64,000 nt of DNA from Thorsellia anophelis DSM 18579. Lineage in GTDB: Bacteria; Pseudomonadota; Gammaproteobacteria; Enterobacterales; Thorselliaceae. Under the pieces are notes generated by a model. That model was given only the letters and a program-made list of their open reading frames with translations. It searched no databases and was not told the origin of the DNA. Below are positions 9,657 through 20,348 of the stretch, piece by piece. Positions within the stretch are counted from its first letter, which is position 1. Every line of letters begins with the position of its first letter. The stretch spans positions 215,851 through 279,850 of the forward strand of contig NZ_FOHV01000001.1 of the NCBI RefSeq assembly GCF_900111395.1, read 5' to 3'. The position numbers and the translations under genes are program-made.

Positions 9657-9920
9657 TTGGCTAATATCAAATCAGCTAAGAAGCGTGCGATTCAATCTGA
9701 AAAACGCCGCCAACATAATGCTAGCCGTCGCTCAATGATGCGTACATACATCAAAAAAGTTTACGCTGCAATTGAAGCAAATAATAAAGATGAAGCAGTA
9801 GCTGCTTTTGCTGTGATGCAACCGATCTTAGATCGTCAAGCAGCACGTGGTTTAATCCACAAAAACAAAGCAGCACGTCATAAGGCTAACCTTACTAAGC
9901 ACATCGCTGCGATGGCTTAA
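9657..9920 (+). CDS. rpsT: 30S ribosomal protein S20, UUG start
   Basis: An 87-residue basic protein, same length as E. coli S20, with [18 protein letters not shown] at the N-terminus and [21 protein letters not shown] near the C-terminus. It binds 16S rRNA in the body of the small subunit. The start codon is TTG at 9657, preceded by CAGGAG; no ATG gives the conserved N-terminus. E. coli rpsT also uses UUG, where the weak start is part of S20 autoregulation of its own translation, so conservation here suggests the same control. A strong terminator follows. Confidence 0.97.
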   Translation: MANIKSAKKRAIQSEKRRQHNASRRSMMRTYIKKVYAAIEANNKDEAVAAFAVMQPILDRQAARGLIHKNKAARHKANLTKHIAAMA

Positions 9921-9943
9921 TCAAGCTTTTTAGCGCTTCTATG

Positions 9944-9977
9944 AATCCCGTTATTTTACGGGATTTTTTGTTTTTTG
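9944..9977 (+). terminator. Rho-independent terminator of rpsT
   Basis: AATCCCG - eight-base loop - CGGGATT, then TTTTTGTTTTTT. Classical structure placed 24 bases after the rpsT stop. Confidence 0.88.
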
Positions 9978-10365
9978 ATAAGCATTGAAGTTTTTTAATG
10001 CTTATTTGCATATTTTGTTTTAAATTCCCCTAATTTAATTAGTACATTTCCTATCCTGTATGTTTAAGAGTAGTACTCTTAGCATAATATGCTTCACTCT
10101 AAACTTTTTCTCATCTCTATATATTAACTATTTGATTTGTAAATTTGCTTGGTGACGTATTTTAAATAATATTGAAAAATCAATGTGTTTTAATTTAAGT
10201 GTCATTTTTATTAAGGACAAGCTTTTTTTCTTTCTCAATGAAAAAGTGGTTAAATTTTAATTAGTGCTGTTTTAATGATCTAGGTCAAATGGTATGACCA
10301 TTTGGCTTGGTACTCTGCTTTTAGCCCAAAAGGCTGTACCGATTGATTAACTTAGGAGAAAAGTT
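9978..10365 (+). promoter_or_regulatory. Leader region of pflB with a palindrome at 10286-10304
   Basis: This stretch must carry the pflB promoter. CAAATGGT ATG ACCATTTG at 10286-10304 is a perfect 8-base inverted repeat about 60 bases before the start, followed by AGCC/GGCT at 10323-10335. Position fits an operator or a 5'-UTR hairpin. In enterobacteria pfl is controlled by FNR and ArcA; no clear FNR site (TTGATnnnnATCAA) was seen. The start has a good TTAGGAG site. Confidence 0.45.
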
Positions 10366-12657
10366 ATGGCTAACAGCATGAATATTCAAGAGTTGCAAAA
10401 TACTGCATGGCGTGGTTTTAAAGCCGGTAATTGGCAAGAAAATGTCGATGTCCGAGATTTTATCCACTTAAATTACACTCCATATGAAGGGGATGAAAGT
10501 TTCTTAGCAGGAGCAACACCTGCAACGACAAAATTATGGGAAAAAGTATCGGAAGGAATCAAGGAAGAAAATCGTACTCATTCTCCATTAGATTTTGATA
10601 CCGAAATTATCTCGACTATTACTTCTCATGATGCTGGTTATATCGATCAGTCTTTAGAGAAGATAGTTGGTCTTCAAACAGATGCTCCTTTAAAGCGTGC
10701 TATCATGCCATTTGGTGGCATTAAGATGATTGAAAGTTCATTTAAAGCTTATGGACGCGAACTAAATCCTGAATTAAAGAAAATCTTTACTGATTATCGT
10801 AAGACACACAACCAGGGTGTATTTGATGTTTATACACCAGATATCTTAAGCTGTCGTAAATCAGGTGTTTTAACTGGTTTACCAGACGCTTATGGGCGTG
10901 GGCGCATTATTGGTGACTACCGCCGCGTTGCGTTATACGGTATTGATTTCTTAATGGCTGATAAGGTCAAACAATTTAAATCACTTCAAGAAAAATTTGA
11001 GCAAGGTGAAGATCTTCATATGACTATTCAGTTACGTGAAGAAATTTCTGAGCAGCATCGTGCCCTTGGTAAAATGAAAGAAATGGCAGCAAAACATGGT
11101 TTTGATATATCAAAACCTGCGACGACTGCACAAGAAGCCGTTCAATGGACTTATTTTGCATATTTAGCTGCGGTAAAATCACAAAACGGTGCGGCTATGT
11201 CATTTGGTCGTGTTTCAACATTTTTAGATGTGTTTATTGATCGTGATTTACGTGAAGGTAAAATTACTGAAATTGAAGCTCAAGAACTTGTTGATCATCT
11301 TGTAATGAAATTACGTATGGTACGTTTCTTGCGTACACCAGAATATGATGAGTTATTCTCTGGCGATCCAATTTGGGCAACAGAATCATTAGCGGGTATG
11401 GGCTTAGATGGCCGTACGATGGTCACGAAGACTACGTTTAGATTCTTAAATACGCTCTATACAATGGGTCCTTCCCCTGAGCCTAATATGACGATTTTAT
11501 GGTCAGAGCAATTACCGATTGATTTCAAAAAATATGCGTCAAAAGTCTCTATCGATACTTCATCACTTCAGTATGAAAATGATGATTTAATGCGTCCTGA
11601 CTTTAATAGTGATGACTATGCGATTGCGTGCTGCGTGAGTCCAATGGTGGTCGGTAAGCATATGCAATTTTTTGGTGCACGTGCCAACTTGGCTAAAACA
11701 CTGCTTTATGCAATAAACGGTGGTGTGGATGAGAAATTAAAAATCCAAGTTGGACCGAAAGCAGAACCAATTAAAGATGAGTATTTAAACTTTGATGATG
11801 TGATGAATCGCTTAGATGGATTTATGGATTGGTTAGCTAAGCAATATGTTACTGCGCTTAATAGTATCCATTATATGCATGATAAGTATAGCTATGAAGC
11901 TGCATTAATGGCATTACATGATAGAGATGTCCGTAGAACGATGGCGTGTGGCATCGCAGGGCTTTCTGTTGCAGCAGACTCACTGTCAGCAATTAAATAT
12001 GCGAAAGTAAAACCGATTCGTGATGAAGACGGTATTGCGATTGATTTTGAAATCGAAGGTGAGTTCCCGACCTTTGGTAATAATAATAAATTAGTCGATG
12101 ATATTGCTTGTGATTTAGTTGAACGTTTTATGAAGAAAATTCAGAAATTGAAAACTTATCGTGATGCAGTGCCAACACAATCAGTGTTAACCATTACATC
12201 AAATGTTGTATACGGTAAAAAAACGGGTAACACACCTGATGGACGTCGTGCTGGTGCACCATTTGGACCAGGTGCAAATCCAATGCATGGCAGAGATCAG
12301 AAAGGTGCAGTTGCTTCATTGACTTCAGTTTCTAAATTACCGTTTGCTTATGCAAAAGATGGCATTTCATATACATTCTCGATTGTTCCTAATGCGTTAG
12401 GCAAAACAGATGAAGAACGTAAAACTAATCTTGCAGGCATGATGGACGGTTATTTCCATCACTCAGCGCAAGTTGAAGGTGGTCAGCATCTTAATGTGAA
12501 CGTCTTAAATCGTGAGATGCTAGTTGAAGCTATGAATGATCCTGAATTGTATCCACAATTAACTATTCGTGTATCAGGTTATGCGGTGCGATTTAATTCA
12601 TTGACTCGTGAGCAACAACAAGATGTGATTACTCGTACTTTTACAACAACCATGTAA
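10366..12657 (+). CDS. pflB: Formate C-acetyltransferase (pyruvate formate-lyase)
   Basis: A 763-residue glycyl-radical enzyme (E. coli 760) that converts pyruvate and CoA to acetyl-CoA and formate in anaerobic metabolism. The catalytic cysteine pair lies in [12 protein letters not shown] near residue 421, and the glycyl-radical loop [12 protein letters not shown] lies near residue 737. GTVTP-type active-site residues are replaced by the usual PFL sequences such as [19 protein letters not shown] near 627. The activase gene pflA follows 193 bases downstream. The formate channel gene focA, which precedes pflB in E. coli, is not here; rpsT is upstream instead. Confidence 0.98.
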   Translation: MANSMNIQELQNTAWRGFKAGNWQENVDVRDFIHLNYTPYEGDESFLAGATPATTKLWEKVSEGIKEENRTHSPLDFDTEIISTITSHDAGYIDQSLEKIVGLQTDAPLKRAIMPFGGIKMIESSFKAYGRELNPELKKIFTDYRKTHNQGVFDVYTPDILSCRKSGVLTGLPDAYGRGRIIGDYRRVALYGIDFLMADKVKQFKSLQEKFEQGEDLHMTIQLREEISEQHRALGKMKEMAAKHGFDISKPATTAQEAVQWTYFAYLAAVKSQNGAAMSFGRVSTFLDVFIDRDLREGKITEIEAQELVDHLVMKLRMVRFLRTPEYDELFSGDPIWATESLAGMGLDGRTMVTKTTFRFLNTLYTMGPSPEPNMTILWSEQLPIDFKKYASKVSIDTSSLQYENDDLMRPDFNSDDYAIACCVSPMVVGKHMQFFGARANLAKTLLYAINGGVDEKLKIQVGPKAEPIKDEYLNFDDVMNRLDGFMDWLAKQYVTALNSIHYMHDKYSYEAALMALHDRDVRRTMACGIAGLSVAADSLSAIKYAKVKPIRDEDGIAIDFEIEGEFPTFGNNNKLVDDIACDLVERFMKKIQKLKTYRDAVPTQSVLTITSNVVYGKKTGNTPDGRRAGAPFGPGANPMHGRDQKGAVASLTSVSKLPFAYAKDGISYTFSIVPNALGKTDEERKTNLAGMMDGYFHHSAQVEGGQHLNVNVLNREMLVEAMNDPELYPQLTIRVSGYAVRFNSLTREQQQDVITRTFTTTM

Positions 12658-12707
12658 AGGTAAAAAGTTTGTACAGGTAAGTGCAAATAAACTGATAATC
12701 TAACTTA

Positions 12708-12735
12708 AAAGCCTCGCAATGCGAGGCTTTCTTTT
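12708..12735 (+). terminator. Terminator between pflB and pflA
   Basis: AAAGCCTCGC - AAT - GCGAGGCTTT followed by CTTTTG. A very stable 10-base stem; pflA may therefore need its own promoter or receive only readthrough. Confidence 0.8.
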
Positions 12736-12849
12736 GAAGTGTGATCACAGTCTAAGTGGATGAAATATGTTAGAGTCATTCAAAATCAAAGGATGTGATG
12801 GTTCATTTAACTTTTAATCAGAGATGATAAATATTTTAGGAGTCTGATT

Positions 12850-13590
12850 ATGTCTACTTTAGGTCGAGTACATTCAATTGAATCATGTGGCACATTAGAT
12901 GGCCCAGGTATTCGTTATGTGGTCTTTTTTCAAGGGTGTTTGATGCGCTGTATGTATTGTCATAATCGTGACACTTGGGATTTGCATTCAGGAAGGGAAG
13001 TGACCGTGGATGAACTCATGTCAGAACTTGTCACTTATCGTGCTTATATGAATGCCTCCGGGGGAGGGGTTACAGCTACGGGCGGAGAGGCAGTATTACA
13101 GCCCGAATTTATTCGGGATTGGTTTAGAGCTTGTAAAGCTGAAGGAATACACACTTGTCTTGATACTAATGGATTTGTCAGGCATTACGATATCGTCATT
13201 GATGAGATGATAGAAGCCACTGATTTAGTTATGCTGGATATTAAACAAGTCAATGATGAAATACACCAGCAACTTGCAGGAGTCTCTAATCAAAGAACTC
13301 TTCAGTTTGCAAAATATCTCGCTCAAAAAAATAAAAGAACGTGGGTACGATATGTGGTTGTGCCAGGGTGGACAGATGATGATGCGTCTGCACATCTGCT
13401 TGGCGAGTTTACCAGTAATATGTACAACATTGAAAAAATAGAGTTATTACCCTATCACGAACTAGGTAAGCACAAATGGACAACAATGGGGGAAATTTAC
13501 CCCTTAGAAAGCACTAAGCCTCCTTCAAAAGAAACATTAGACCGCCTTAAAAATATTATTGCTGGCTACGGATTACCCGTTGTTTATTAA
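12850..13590 (+). CDS. pflA: Pyruvate formate-lyase activating enzyme
   Basis: A 246-residue radical SAM enzyme (E. coli 246) that installs the glycyl radical on PflB using S-adenosylmethionine and a 4Fe-4S cluster. The cluster motif is [16 protein letters not shown] near residues 29-44 (CxxxCxxC). [21 protein letters not shown] near 74 is the SAM-binding region and LDTNGF near 104 follows. A GGAG ribosome site precedes the ATG. Placed directly after pflB, its only known substrate. Confidence 0.97.
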   Translation: MSTLGRVHSIESCGTLDGPGIRYVVFFQGCLMRCMYCHNRDTWDLHSGREVTVDELMSELVTYRAYMNASGGGVTATGGEAVLQPEFIRDWFRACKAEGIHTCLDTNGFVRHYDIVIDEMIEATDLVMLDIKQVNDEIHQQLAGVSNQRTLQFAKYLAQKNKRTWVRYVVVPGWTDDDASAHLLGEFTSNMYNIEKIELLPYHELGKHKWTTMGEIYPLESTKPPSKETLDRLKNIIAGYGLPVVY

Positions 13591-13731
13591 CTGCTTTGTA
13601 ATTAAACTAGTCATGTTTTGTTCATGAACATTGTTTGGCTAGATCATTAAAGAGATAATGAGCGTTATCTCTATGAGAGCATGGCTATTCGTAGTTGCTA
13701 TTTTATTTTATATTTTTAAATAGGGGATTAA

Positions 13732-14025
13732 ATGAAAGTTACTGATATTTTGATATTTATTGTTATTATTGCACTTGTGTGTTTAATGTTTTATGGCATA
13801 TACCGGCTAATGGTTTCAAAAACAATGAAACAGTTACCTAATTTTACTGATGAAAGATTGGTTAAAGCATACAAAAATACTAACCCCATTCTAATCATAC
13901 TTGTTTCACTTGTCGTATTTGTTCTTTTTCCTGGGCTTGGTGTAGTTGTCTTTTTCTATAATAGAAGAATGCGCAAAGAGTATGCATTAGTCATGCAAGA
14001 ACGTTCTATTGAGATACCTAAGTAA
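13732..14025 (+). CDS. Small membrane protein with two transmembrane segments
   Basis: A 97-residue protein with two hydrophobic stretches: residues about 6-26 (ILIFIVIIALVCLMFYGIY) and about 54-77 (ILIILVSLVVFVLFPGLGVV). Between them lies a polar loop with NFTDERLVKAYKNTNP, and the C-terminus is basic (YNRRMRKEYALVMQERS). The ATG has TAGGGGA upstream. No known family recognised. It lies after pflA and before a bidirectional terminator, but the 141-base gap argues against tight coupling with pflA. Confidence 0.7.
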   Translation: MKVTDILIFIVIIALVCLMFYGIYRLMVSKTMKQLPNFTDERLVKAYKNTNPILIILVSLVVFVLFPGLGVVVFFYNRRMRKEYALVMQERSIEIPK

Positions 14026-14100
14026 CTTGACCAGTTCTTTATGATATATTTTGATATAGTAGTGCATCACTATTAAACCTTGTAGAAGATGTACGAATAA

Positions 14101-14140
14101 AAACCGATGGTTATCAAATTATTCCATCGGTTTTTTTATT
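14101..14140. terminator. Bidirectional terminator between convergent genes
   Basis: AAACCGATGG - 13-base loop - CCATCGGTTT with A-rich flank on the left and T-run TTTTTATT on the right. It fits both the rightward 13732 gene and the leftward gene ending at 14217. Confidence 0.85.
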
Positions 14141-14216
14141 TTATTTGATTAAGGACATTGCTATTGCCCTGCTATTCGTTTTTTCAATTAGTCATAGGTT
14201 TTAAAACAGCTTTTGA

Positions 14217-15452
14217 CTATTGTGCTGCGATAGCCATCTCTTCCACAGCCGTTTTATCATCTATTTGCCCATTAAAATGTCGAGTAATAACATCAAAAAA
14301 TGCATTTTTAATAGACGGTGGAACTGCATGACCATGCCCGATAGAACCTAAAAGTGTATTATTTTGATTGGCTTCAGATAAGTCCTTCATTGCTTTTTTT
14401 GCACAGGCATCAAATTCAGTATCGGGAATATCAGTTCTAGCTGGAACTGAACCCTTGACTTTGTTAAAGGCAATTTGGAAACTTGGATCCATGACTGCAG
14501 CGGCAAATTTGTTTTGTGCATTAACCGATTCTTCCCCAACCTTAAACATGGCGAATTGATCGGTGTTAAACGTCACAGCTCCTTGTGTTCCAGGTAATCT
14601 GAAACATAAAAAATCTTTATCAGGTGTCATTCCAGCAGAGATAAACTCTCCCTTAGCCCAATCCCCCATAATTTGAAATGCAGCTTGTTCATTAATAACT
14701 AATCCAGATGCGACATTCCAATCACGTCCTGAAAAATCTTTATCAACGAGTTTGCGAAGCTGTGCCATTCTTGCAAAAACTTGGCGAGTAGTATCTGATT
14801 TAATGGTATCTTGATCTAACTCGATAAATGCTTTTCTATAGTAATCCACTCCCCCTGTTGCAAGTGCGACACCATCAAATATGGTTGCATCTTGCCAAGG
14901 CTGACCACCATGTGCAAGGGCGATCAAACCGGCGGCTTGCACTTTTTCAGCTGCAGTAATAAATTCATCCCAAGTCGCGGGAATTTGAGTAATTCCCACT
15001 TTATCCATGACGGCTTTATTCGCCCATACCCAGTTAGTTGAATGAACATTAACAGGCGCAGCAATCCATTTATTTTCATATTTTGAAAAAGCTTGAATCG
15101 CAGCAGGAACCACCGCATCCCAGTTACCTTCTTTAGCAACTGGGCTAATGTCGGCTAGCACACCTTCTGCTGCCCAGTTTGTGATATCAAACCCTAACAT
15201 TTGTACGGCTGTAGGGGGATTACCTGAAAGCACACGAGTTCTAACAGTTGTCATTGCAGCCTCACCACCGCCACCTGCAACAGGCATATCATTCCAAGTG
15301 ATCCCGTCTTTTTCTAAGTTTGTTTTTAATACATTCAATGCAGCCGCTTCGCTACCAGCTGTCCACCAATGAAGTACTTCAACACTATCGTTAGCAAAAG
15401 CAGGAATGCTGATTGAGGAAGAAATTATTAATGCACATAAAGTTTTTTTCAT
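14217..15452 (-). CDS. Sugar ABC transporter periplasmic binding protein (glucose/mannose type), orphan
   Basis: A 411-residue secreted solute-binding protein. The start at 15452 is chosen because AGGGG lies six bases upstream and it gives a clean signal peptide MKKTLCALIISSSISIPAFA; a longer in-frame start at 15488 has no such support. The mature part resembles GtsA-type glucose/mannose-binding proteins of family 1: EVLHWWTAGSEAAALNVL at the N-terminus, AGGGGEAAMTTVRTRVLSG near 60, and VFARMAQLRKLVDKDFSGRDW in the middle. No permease or ATPase gene lies beside it, so it either works with a transporter encoded elsewhere or is a remnant. The next gene upstream on the strand is a DUF1479 protein. 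Confidence 0.88.
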   Translation of the reverse strand: MKKTLCALIISSSISIPAFANDSVEVLHWWTAGSEAAALNVLKTNLEKDGITWNDMPVAGGGGEAAMTTVRTRVLSGNPPTAVQMLGFDITNWAAEGVLADISPVAKEGNWDAVVPAAIQAFSKYENKWIAAPVNVHSTNWVWANKAVMDKVGITQIPATWDEFITAAEKVQAAGLIALAHGGQPWQDATIFDGVALATGGVDYYRKAFIELDQDTIKSDTTRQVFARMAQLRKLVDKDFSGRDWNVASGLVINEQAAFQIMGDWAKGEFISAGMTPDKDFLCFRLPGTQGAVTFNTDQFAMFKVGEESVNAQNKFAAAVMDPSFQIAFNKVKGSVPARTDIPDTEFDACAKKAMKDLSEANQNNTLLGSIGHGHAVPPSIKNAFFDVITRHFNGQIDDKTAVEEMAIAAQ

Positions 15453-15696
15453 GTTAAACCCCTGTATATATTTTAAAAAAATGGACACGGAACATCTAAC
15501 TGTTGACTAGGCTCACTGATACAAACTTAAATTCTATTACTATGAAATATTTAGATTGCATTTATTTAAGATGACAGTTGTAATTGGAATGCATTTAAAA
15601 TTATGCTTCATGAACTCAGTGTCTATTATTTATGCTATAGGAAAAATAATAGACCTTGAATACGTTGCTATTTAATGAATCATGCTTATTAGTTTA

Positions 15697-16950
15697 TTAT
15701 GACTTTTCTATGAAACCTAACTGCTCACGTCCTAACTGTGTTAAAGTCGCTTCTGTGGCTCTGTTTTGAAAATCTACTTCAAAATCATCAGCTGCAAAAT
15801 CAGGTGGTGATTTACCTTCAAGAAAATGTAATCGCTGCGCTTCTAAATAGGCCGCATTTTTTTCACACCAAGGTGCAGATGCAATATACATAACATTACT
15901 GTCAAATTCCCCATTATGTTCATTTTCAACAGAATGGATCACATCACAATGCCAAAAAACACAATCTCCAGGTTCTAAATCAGGAATAGGCGACATCCCT
16001 TTTAATAAAAGAGAATGCCATTGCTCTGATATTGAGAGCGCACGGCAGGGAGCAGCTCCACACAATTCGTCTTCTGGAACATCATCTTGTATTGCTCTTA
16101 GTAAAATATATGCCATTGCGTTAGCTACGGGTAAGACATTGAGTGTACCTGCATGTTTTCTCTGTGGTGAGAGTGCAGTCCAACCTTGGAATGTTCTAAA
16201 CATAGAACAGACTGCAGGTGAAGGATATTCTTTGACTAATGTACGCCCTTCAGCTAAAAATGGGTCATATTGATTCCAATTACCTGAAAAAATATGACGA
16301 TACACATGTCTAAAATTTGGATCAAGCCATCTTTCAATCGAACCACCATCAACATGAGGAGACAGTCCTAGGGAACTTGAGCCTGGTGGTCTTCTCCTTA
16401 TCCTATCTGCGTAACTGACAATACGATTAGGGTCAAAATAGGATTCTGTTCCATTTGAGGATTTCCATAACGTATTTAGAAATACTTGAGCGGCATTCAT
16501 GTTGACATCTTGTCTTGCTTTAACTTGTGCCTCGGACCAATAGATACCGTATATTTGCGGTTTGCTAGAGGCTAATGTTCCAAAGTAATTATCCTCTGCG
16601 GCATGTTTTAATTTTTCGTAAAAATCATTGGCGTCTAGATAATGACCTATATCTTCATTCCAACGCGTTGCGGTTTCTTTTGAAAATACCCCTAAAATAG
16701 CACAGCAACCACGTTTCTTAATTTTTTCTATCGTCTCTTTGGTAACTTGATTATTGAGGATTTCGTTGATATGGACTTGAGGGACTGGGTTAATCCCATT
16801 TTCTAATTCAGATGTAATCTCTTTTATTTGCTCTTCTATATTAGCTTGTAGTTCAAGGAATACCTTTTGGTAGTTGGGTAAATTCTGTCTTAAGTTTCTT
16901 TTTATCTCAGTGATGGCTTGAGGTAAATTGTCAAGGCTAGGTAAAGTCAT
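15697..16950 (-). CDS. DUF1479 (YbiU-like) protein, putative non-heme iron dioxygenase fold
   Basis: A 417-residue protein of the DUF1479 family (E. coli YbiU, 421 residues). The start at 16950 has AGGAGTG seven bases upstream and gives [18 protein letters not shown]. The sequence has [12 protein letters not shown] near residue 206, an HxD pair, and [16 protein letters not shown] near 340 with a further His; together these resemble the iron facial triad of cupin-like 2-oxoglutarate oxygenases. The substrate is not known. It lies upstream of the orphan sugar-binding protein on the same strand, separated by 244 bases. Confidence 0.85.
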   Translation of the reverse strand: MTLPSLDNLPQAITEIKRNLRQNLPNYQKVFLELQANIEEQIKEITSELENGINPVPQVHINEILNNQVTKETIEKIKKRGCCAILGVFSKETATRWNEDIGHYLDANDFYEKLKHAAEDNYFGTLASSKPQIYGIYWSEAQVKARQDVNMNAAQVFLNTLWKSSNGTESYFDPNRIVSYADRIRRRPPGSSSLGLSPHVDGGSIERWLDPNFRHVYRHIFSGNWNQYDPFLAEGRTLVKEYPSPAVCSMFRTFQGWTALSPQRKHAGTLNVLPVANAMAYILLRAIQDDVPEDELCGAAPCRALSISEQWHSLLLKGMSPIPDLEPGDCVFWHCDVIHSVENEHNGEFDSNVMYIASAPWCEKNAAYLEAQRLHFLEGKSPPDFAADDFEVDFQNRATEATLTQLGREQLGFIEKS

Positions 16951-17509
16951 ATTGAACACTCCTGAATTTAGAAAATAAATTAACAAACGAGTCTCTTTTA
17001 ACAGTATTGCTATTATTAGCTAATAAAATAGGAAGAAAAAGAGTTAAATTTTTGTTAAAAATTTCCTCTTTTATGAATTGTAATATTTGATTATTTTTTT
17101 ATTATTTAACAATTAGATGTTGAGTTAAGTGAGGTTCTATATTTATTTTGTTAAATTTATGTGCTTTTTATGCTTATATAATTCTCCGTAGGATGACACT
17201 CATTTTGCTTTAAGTTTGTTCTTAAATTAGCAATTAGATAAATCATTATTTCTAACGCTTTGATTTAAAATAATTAATGTGGAATGGTTTAAGAATTAAA
17301 GCTTATTGATTTATTTTCTGCATTTATTAGTTAATTGAAAATAAGGTGATGTCATTACGTTAATAGTTAAAATTGCGCACATAATGTACAATCATACCTC
17401 TGAGTGCTCTTTTTTGCCCAGGTAGAAAGGAGTAATTACCTATCCCAAATGGTTGGGGTAGAAATATGGAGTCTGTCATCTATAATATTAGATTGCATTG
17501 GATACCAAT
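16951..17509. promoter_or_regulatory. Divergent region upstream of sgrR with a hairpin at 17440-17461
   Basis: About 560 AT-rich bases between a leftward DUF1479 gene and sgrR. CTATCCCAA-ATGG-TTGGGGTAG at 17440-17461 can form a 9-base stem (one G-U pair) with a 4-base loop, about 50 bases before sgrR. In E. coli the SgrS small RNA is divergent from sgrR in this position; I looked for its ptsG-pairing segment and a terminator on the minus strand and did not find them. Confidence 0.45.
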
Positions 17510-19222
17510 ATGATGAAATTACTAAGATTGCAAAATCAATACTTGAGATTATGGCGTGGCTTAACTTTATATGAGCATCAGTGTTTAATCACATTATCGG
17601 AAATAGCTGATATTTTGTGTTGCACACCAAGGCATGCACGTTCTTTACTATTAGCGATGCAGAAACAAAATTGGCTTAAATGGGAGGCAGTTGCTGGTAG
17701 ATCAAAGAAATCAACACTACATTTATTTTTATCTGGTACAGAGATTAAAGAACAGCAGGCTCAAAAATTACTTGATGAAAATAAACTAGAACACGCAATT
17801 AATTTATTGGGGGATAAAGCACATGTCCAGCAATTGATTTTTTCTCAATTAGGCTACCGATTTAGAAAGGGTAAAGCGATGCTAAATATCCTTTATTATC
17901 GGAAGTTTCGAGACCTAGTACCTAAAGCTTCACATCGACGTTCTGAAAAACATATCCTTAAACAAATATTCAGTGGGCTCGTACAGTTTGATGAATTAAC
18001 GCAACAGATAACAGGGGATATTGCGCACTCTTGGCAAAAAATATCTGATTATCATTGGCAATTTTATTTACGCTCAGGGGTATTTTTTCATCATGGTAGA
18101 TTATTGAACGCAGAGGATATTATTTATTCACTAAAACGTTTTTTTGTACTAGAGACTTATCAGCATATAGTTGATATCAATTCGCCAGCACCTTTAGTGA
18201 TTGATATCTTGTTAAATGAAGTAGATACTAATTTACTCGCCCTTCTTTCGAGCGTACCTGCGCTCATTATACCGTTAGATTGGGAAATGTTACCTGATTT
18301 TGCACACCATCCTATTGGTACTGGACCATTTAAAGTTGAAAGCCATACAAGTAATCACCTTAAAATAATAGCCTTTGATCAATATTTTGGATATAGGTCA
18401 TTAATAGATGAGATCACTATTTGGGTATTACCTAAACTTGCAAATGACTCAATATACGCAGGCGTGTATATTAGTGCTGATATGGATGTATTATCACTCA
18501 ACCCAATTGCAACGATGCCTATTCCATTAAGGCATACCGCTGTAGAGGAATTGATTGAAAGGAGATTAGAAGATGGCTGTTATTTTTTACTTTTCGATAA
18601 TCGTTCATCAGCAATGCAATCAATTACATTCAAATCTTGGCTTTGCCAGGTATTATCTTCCGAAAACATCCTGAGTAAGTGTGCGCATTATGATCATTAT
18701 TGGGCTATTGCGAATTCTTTATTACCGCAATGGAACCATAAAACCTATTGTTATGGCTCAGATATACAGCAGCCAAATGAAATAAAAAAATTAACCATCA
18801 CATACTATGCTGATCAACCTGAGTATGCGGTCATTGCAGAAGCAATTGAAAGTATTCTCAGTGAATTTGATATTAGTGTTACCATTAAATGTGTGGACTA
18901 TGATATTTGGCAATCAGGACAAGATGTAACGGATATTTGGCTCGGTAGCTTGAGTTTCAATCATCCTCTATCTTTTTCTGTCTTCGCTACGTTAAATGAA
19001 TTGCCTTTGTTCAAGCTCGCAACTCATTCAAGATTCAGTTGTTTAACAGATTGGAAAGCTGAGGTATTTTCATTAGAAAAATGGTGTGAAAAATTATTGG
19101 CCGAATGTGATTTACATCCATTATTTCACCATTGGTTGTATTTGTATAATCAACCAGGGCTACAAAATACTGAAATCAATACGCTTGGGTGGTTTGATTT
19201 TAAAAAAGCTTGGTATCGATAA
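17510..19222 (+). CDS. sgrR: SgrR-like transcriptional regulator
   Basis: A 570-residue regulator with an N-terminal winged-helix domain (residues 1-110, including LSEIADILCCTPRHARSLL) and a C-terminal solute-binding-protein-like domain (about 160-470). Family landmarks are RRSEKHILKQIFSGLVQF, HHGRLLNAEDIIYSLKR, HPIGTGPFKVESHTSN and the C-terminal NTLGWFDFKKAW, all as in E. coli SgrR, which senses glucose-phosphate stress and activates the sgrS small RNA. The ATG at 17510 is used; a TTG four codons upstream is less likely. No sgrS, sgrT or setA was identified. The final 40 bases recur as a diverged copy at 27017-27062. Confidence 0.92.
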   Translation: MMKLLRLQNQYLRLWRGLTLYEHQCLITLSEIADILCCTPRHARSLLLAMQKQNWLKWEAVAGRSKKSTLHLFLSGTEIKEQQAQKLLDENKLEHAINLLGDKAHVQQLIFSQLGYRFRKGKAMLNILYYRKFRDLVPKASHRRSEKHILKQIFSGLVQFDELTQQITGDIAHSWQKISDYHWQFYLRSGVFFHHGRLLNAEDIIYSLKRFFVLETYQHIVDINSPAPLVIDILLNEVDTNLLALLSSVPALIIPLDWEMLPDFAHHPIGTGPFKVESHTSNHLKIIAFDQYFGYRSLIDEITIWVLPKLANDSIYAGVYISADMDVLSLNPIATMPIPLRHTAVEELIERRLEDGCYFLLFDNRSSAMQSITFKSWLCQVLSSENILSKCAHYDHYWAIANSLLPQWNHKTYCYGSDIQQPNEIKKLTITYYADQPEYAVIAEAIESILSEFDISVTIKCVDYDIWQSGQDVTDIWLGSLSFNHPLSFSVFATLNELPLFKLATHSRFSCLTDWKAEVFSLEKWCEKLLAECDLHPLFHHWLYLYNQPGLQNTEINTLGWFDFKKAWYR

Positions 19223-19845
19223 ATAGCCTATTAAGCCTATCCTAATAATGTATTTATAACGAGTTAAAAATTAAGGGTTAAGTGTTGAAAATAGATTTAA
19301 AATTCTTTTATCAATATCTTATTTTTGAAGAATTTTTTAACTAGATGTTTACCGTAACCGGTATGAAAGATAATTAATAAGTTTTAATTTTTCAAACTTT
19401 GGGCTTTCAAATTAGCTTTGTTAACTATTGACATTACAGAGTCATTTTTTTCAAGAAAAATAGCATATGCATAATCTAATTCAATCAACTTTATTTTTTA
19501 CACTATTAAATCATGTCATATCACTATTAAGTGAGTGCTGATTTTAACGCATTGGATATATTAAAATAAAAAAATAAAGGAATGCAGAGCAGCAACGATT
19601 GAATGAAGTTTTGAGTGTGTTTCCTTCATGTAAAAATAAGTTTTACATGAAGGAAACCAAATCAGTAATGAATCGCCTAGTTACTTTTTAACTATTTTTG
19701 ACCAGATGATTCCGACCGATTACTTTTTACCTATTTACGTACAGTGATAACATCACCATATTGCTAATATACGAGCATGAGAGGGAATTATGTTAAATTT
19801 TATAACTTTACTATTCCTTTAGCCATATTTTTCTCCCTAATTAGT
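19223..19845. other. Intergenic region with a 17-bp perfect hairpin at 19619-19657
   Basis: No gene. Holds a perfect inverted repeat starting GTTTCCTTCATGTAAAA at 19619-19635, five-base loop, complement at 19641-19657. Just right of it two near copies of TTACTTTTTAnCTATTT occur at 19681 and 19720. No U-run follows, so a simple terminator is unlikely; a mobile-element remnant or RNA structure is possible. Confidence 0.55.
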
Positions 19846-20262
19846 TTACTCGTAGATTGATCTGTTCTTACGCAAATCTTGAAGCACTAATTTAGCCAAG
19901 TAACCAGAACGTGTTTCGTGTGTCTCTTTTAGATAATTGTCGAGAGTTGCTAGAATGTATTTAGGCCAACTAACATTGAATCGTATAGCTTCAACTGTTA
20001 GATCACTGAGATCAACCTCAACTAACGAAAAAAAACCGCCCTGGTACTCATCAAGATGGACAATATCATCGATCTCTCTAAACTTAAAGTTAGGGAGTTC
20101 CCCATCTTCTAGAAGCCCTTCAATGTGAAAAATAATGGCTTCTTTAGCATTTTTTAATGCGCTAGCAACGCTTGTGCCTGCAGAGTAACAACCAGGAATA
20201 TCAGGTATGGTAACGCCATAATCCGAATTTGTATCTTTATGGATGACAACAGGGATATACAT
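19846..20262 (-). CDS. hicB: HicB antitoxin
   Basis: A 138-residue antitoxin. The N-terminal HicB fold is clear: YIPVVIHKDTNSDYGVTIPDIPGCYSAG, then AKEAIIFHIEGLLEDGELP, the signature of partially degraded RNase-H-like HicB. The C-terminal part (from about residue 92, VEAIRFNVSWPKYILATLDNYL) looks like a ribbon-helix-helix DNA-binding domain, which would let it repress its own operon. An AGGAG site lies upstream of the ATG. It follows hicA by 86 bases in the usual toxin-first order. Confidence 0.93.
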   Translation of the reverse strand: MYIPVVIHKDTNSDYGVTIPDIPGCYSAGTSVASALKNAKEAIIFHIEGLLEDGELPNFKFREIDDIVHLDEYQGGFFSLVEVDLSDLTVEAIRFNVSWPKYILATLDNYLKETHETRSGYLAKLVLQDLRKNRSIYE

Positions 20263-20348
20263 GCTTAACTCCTAATTTTATATATTTTCTTATGCCTCAT
20301 TAGCTAAAAGTTTTGTAATTTACCCAGGGATATTCCCCGGGTAAATTA

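Noticed and set aside
16987..17497. SgrS small RNA divergent from sgrR
   Set aside because: No minus-strand terminator with U-run and no convincing ptsG-pairing segment were found; only a short hairpin is present.
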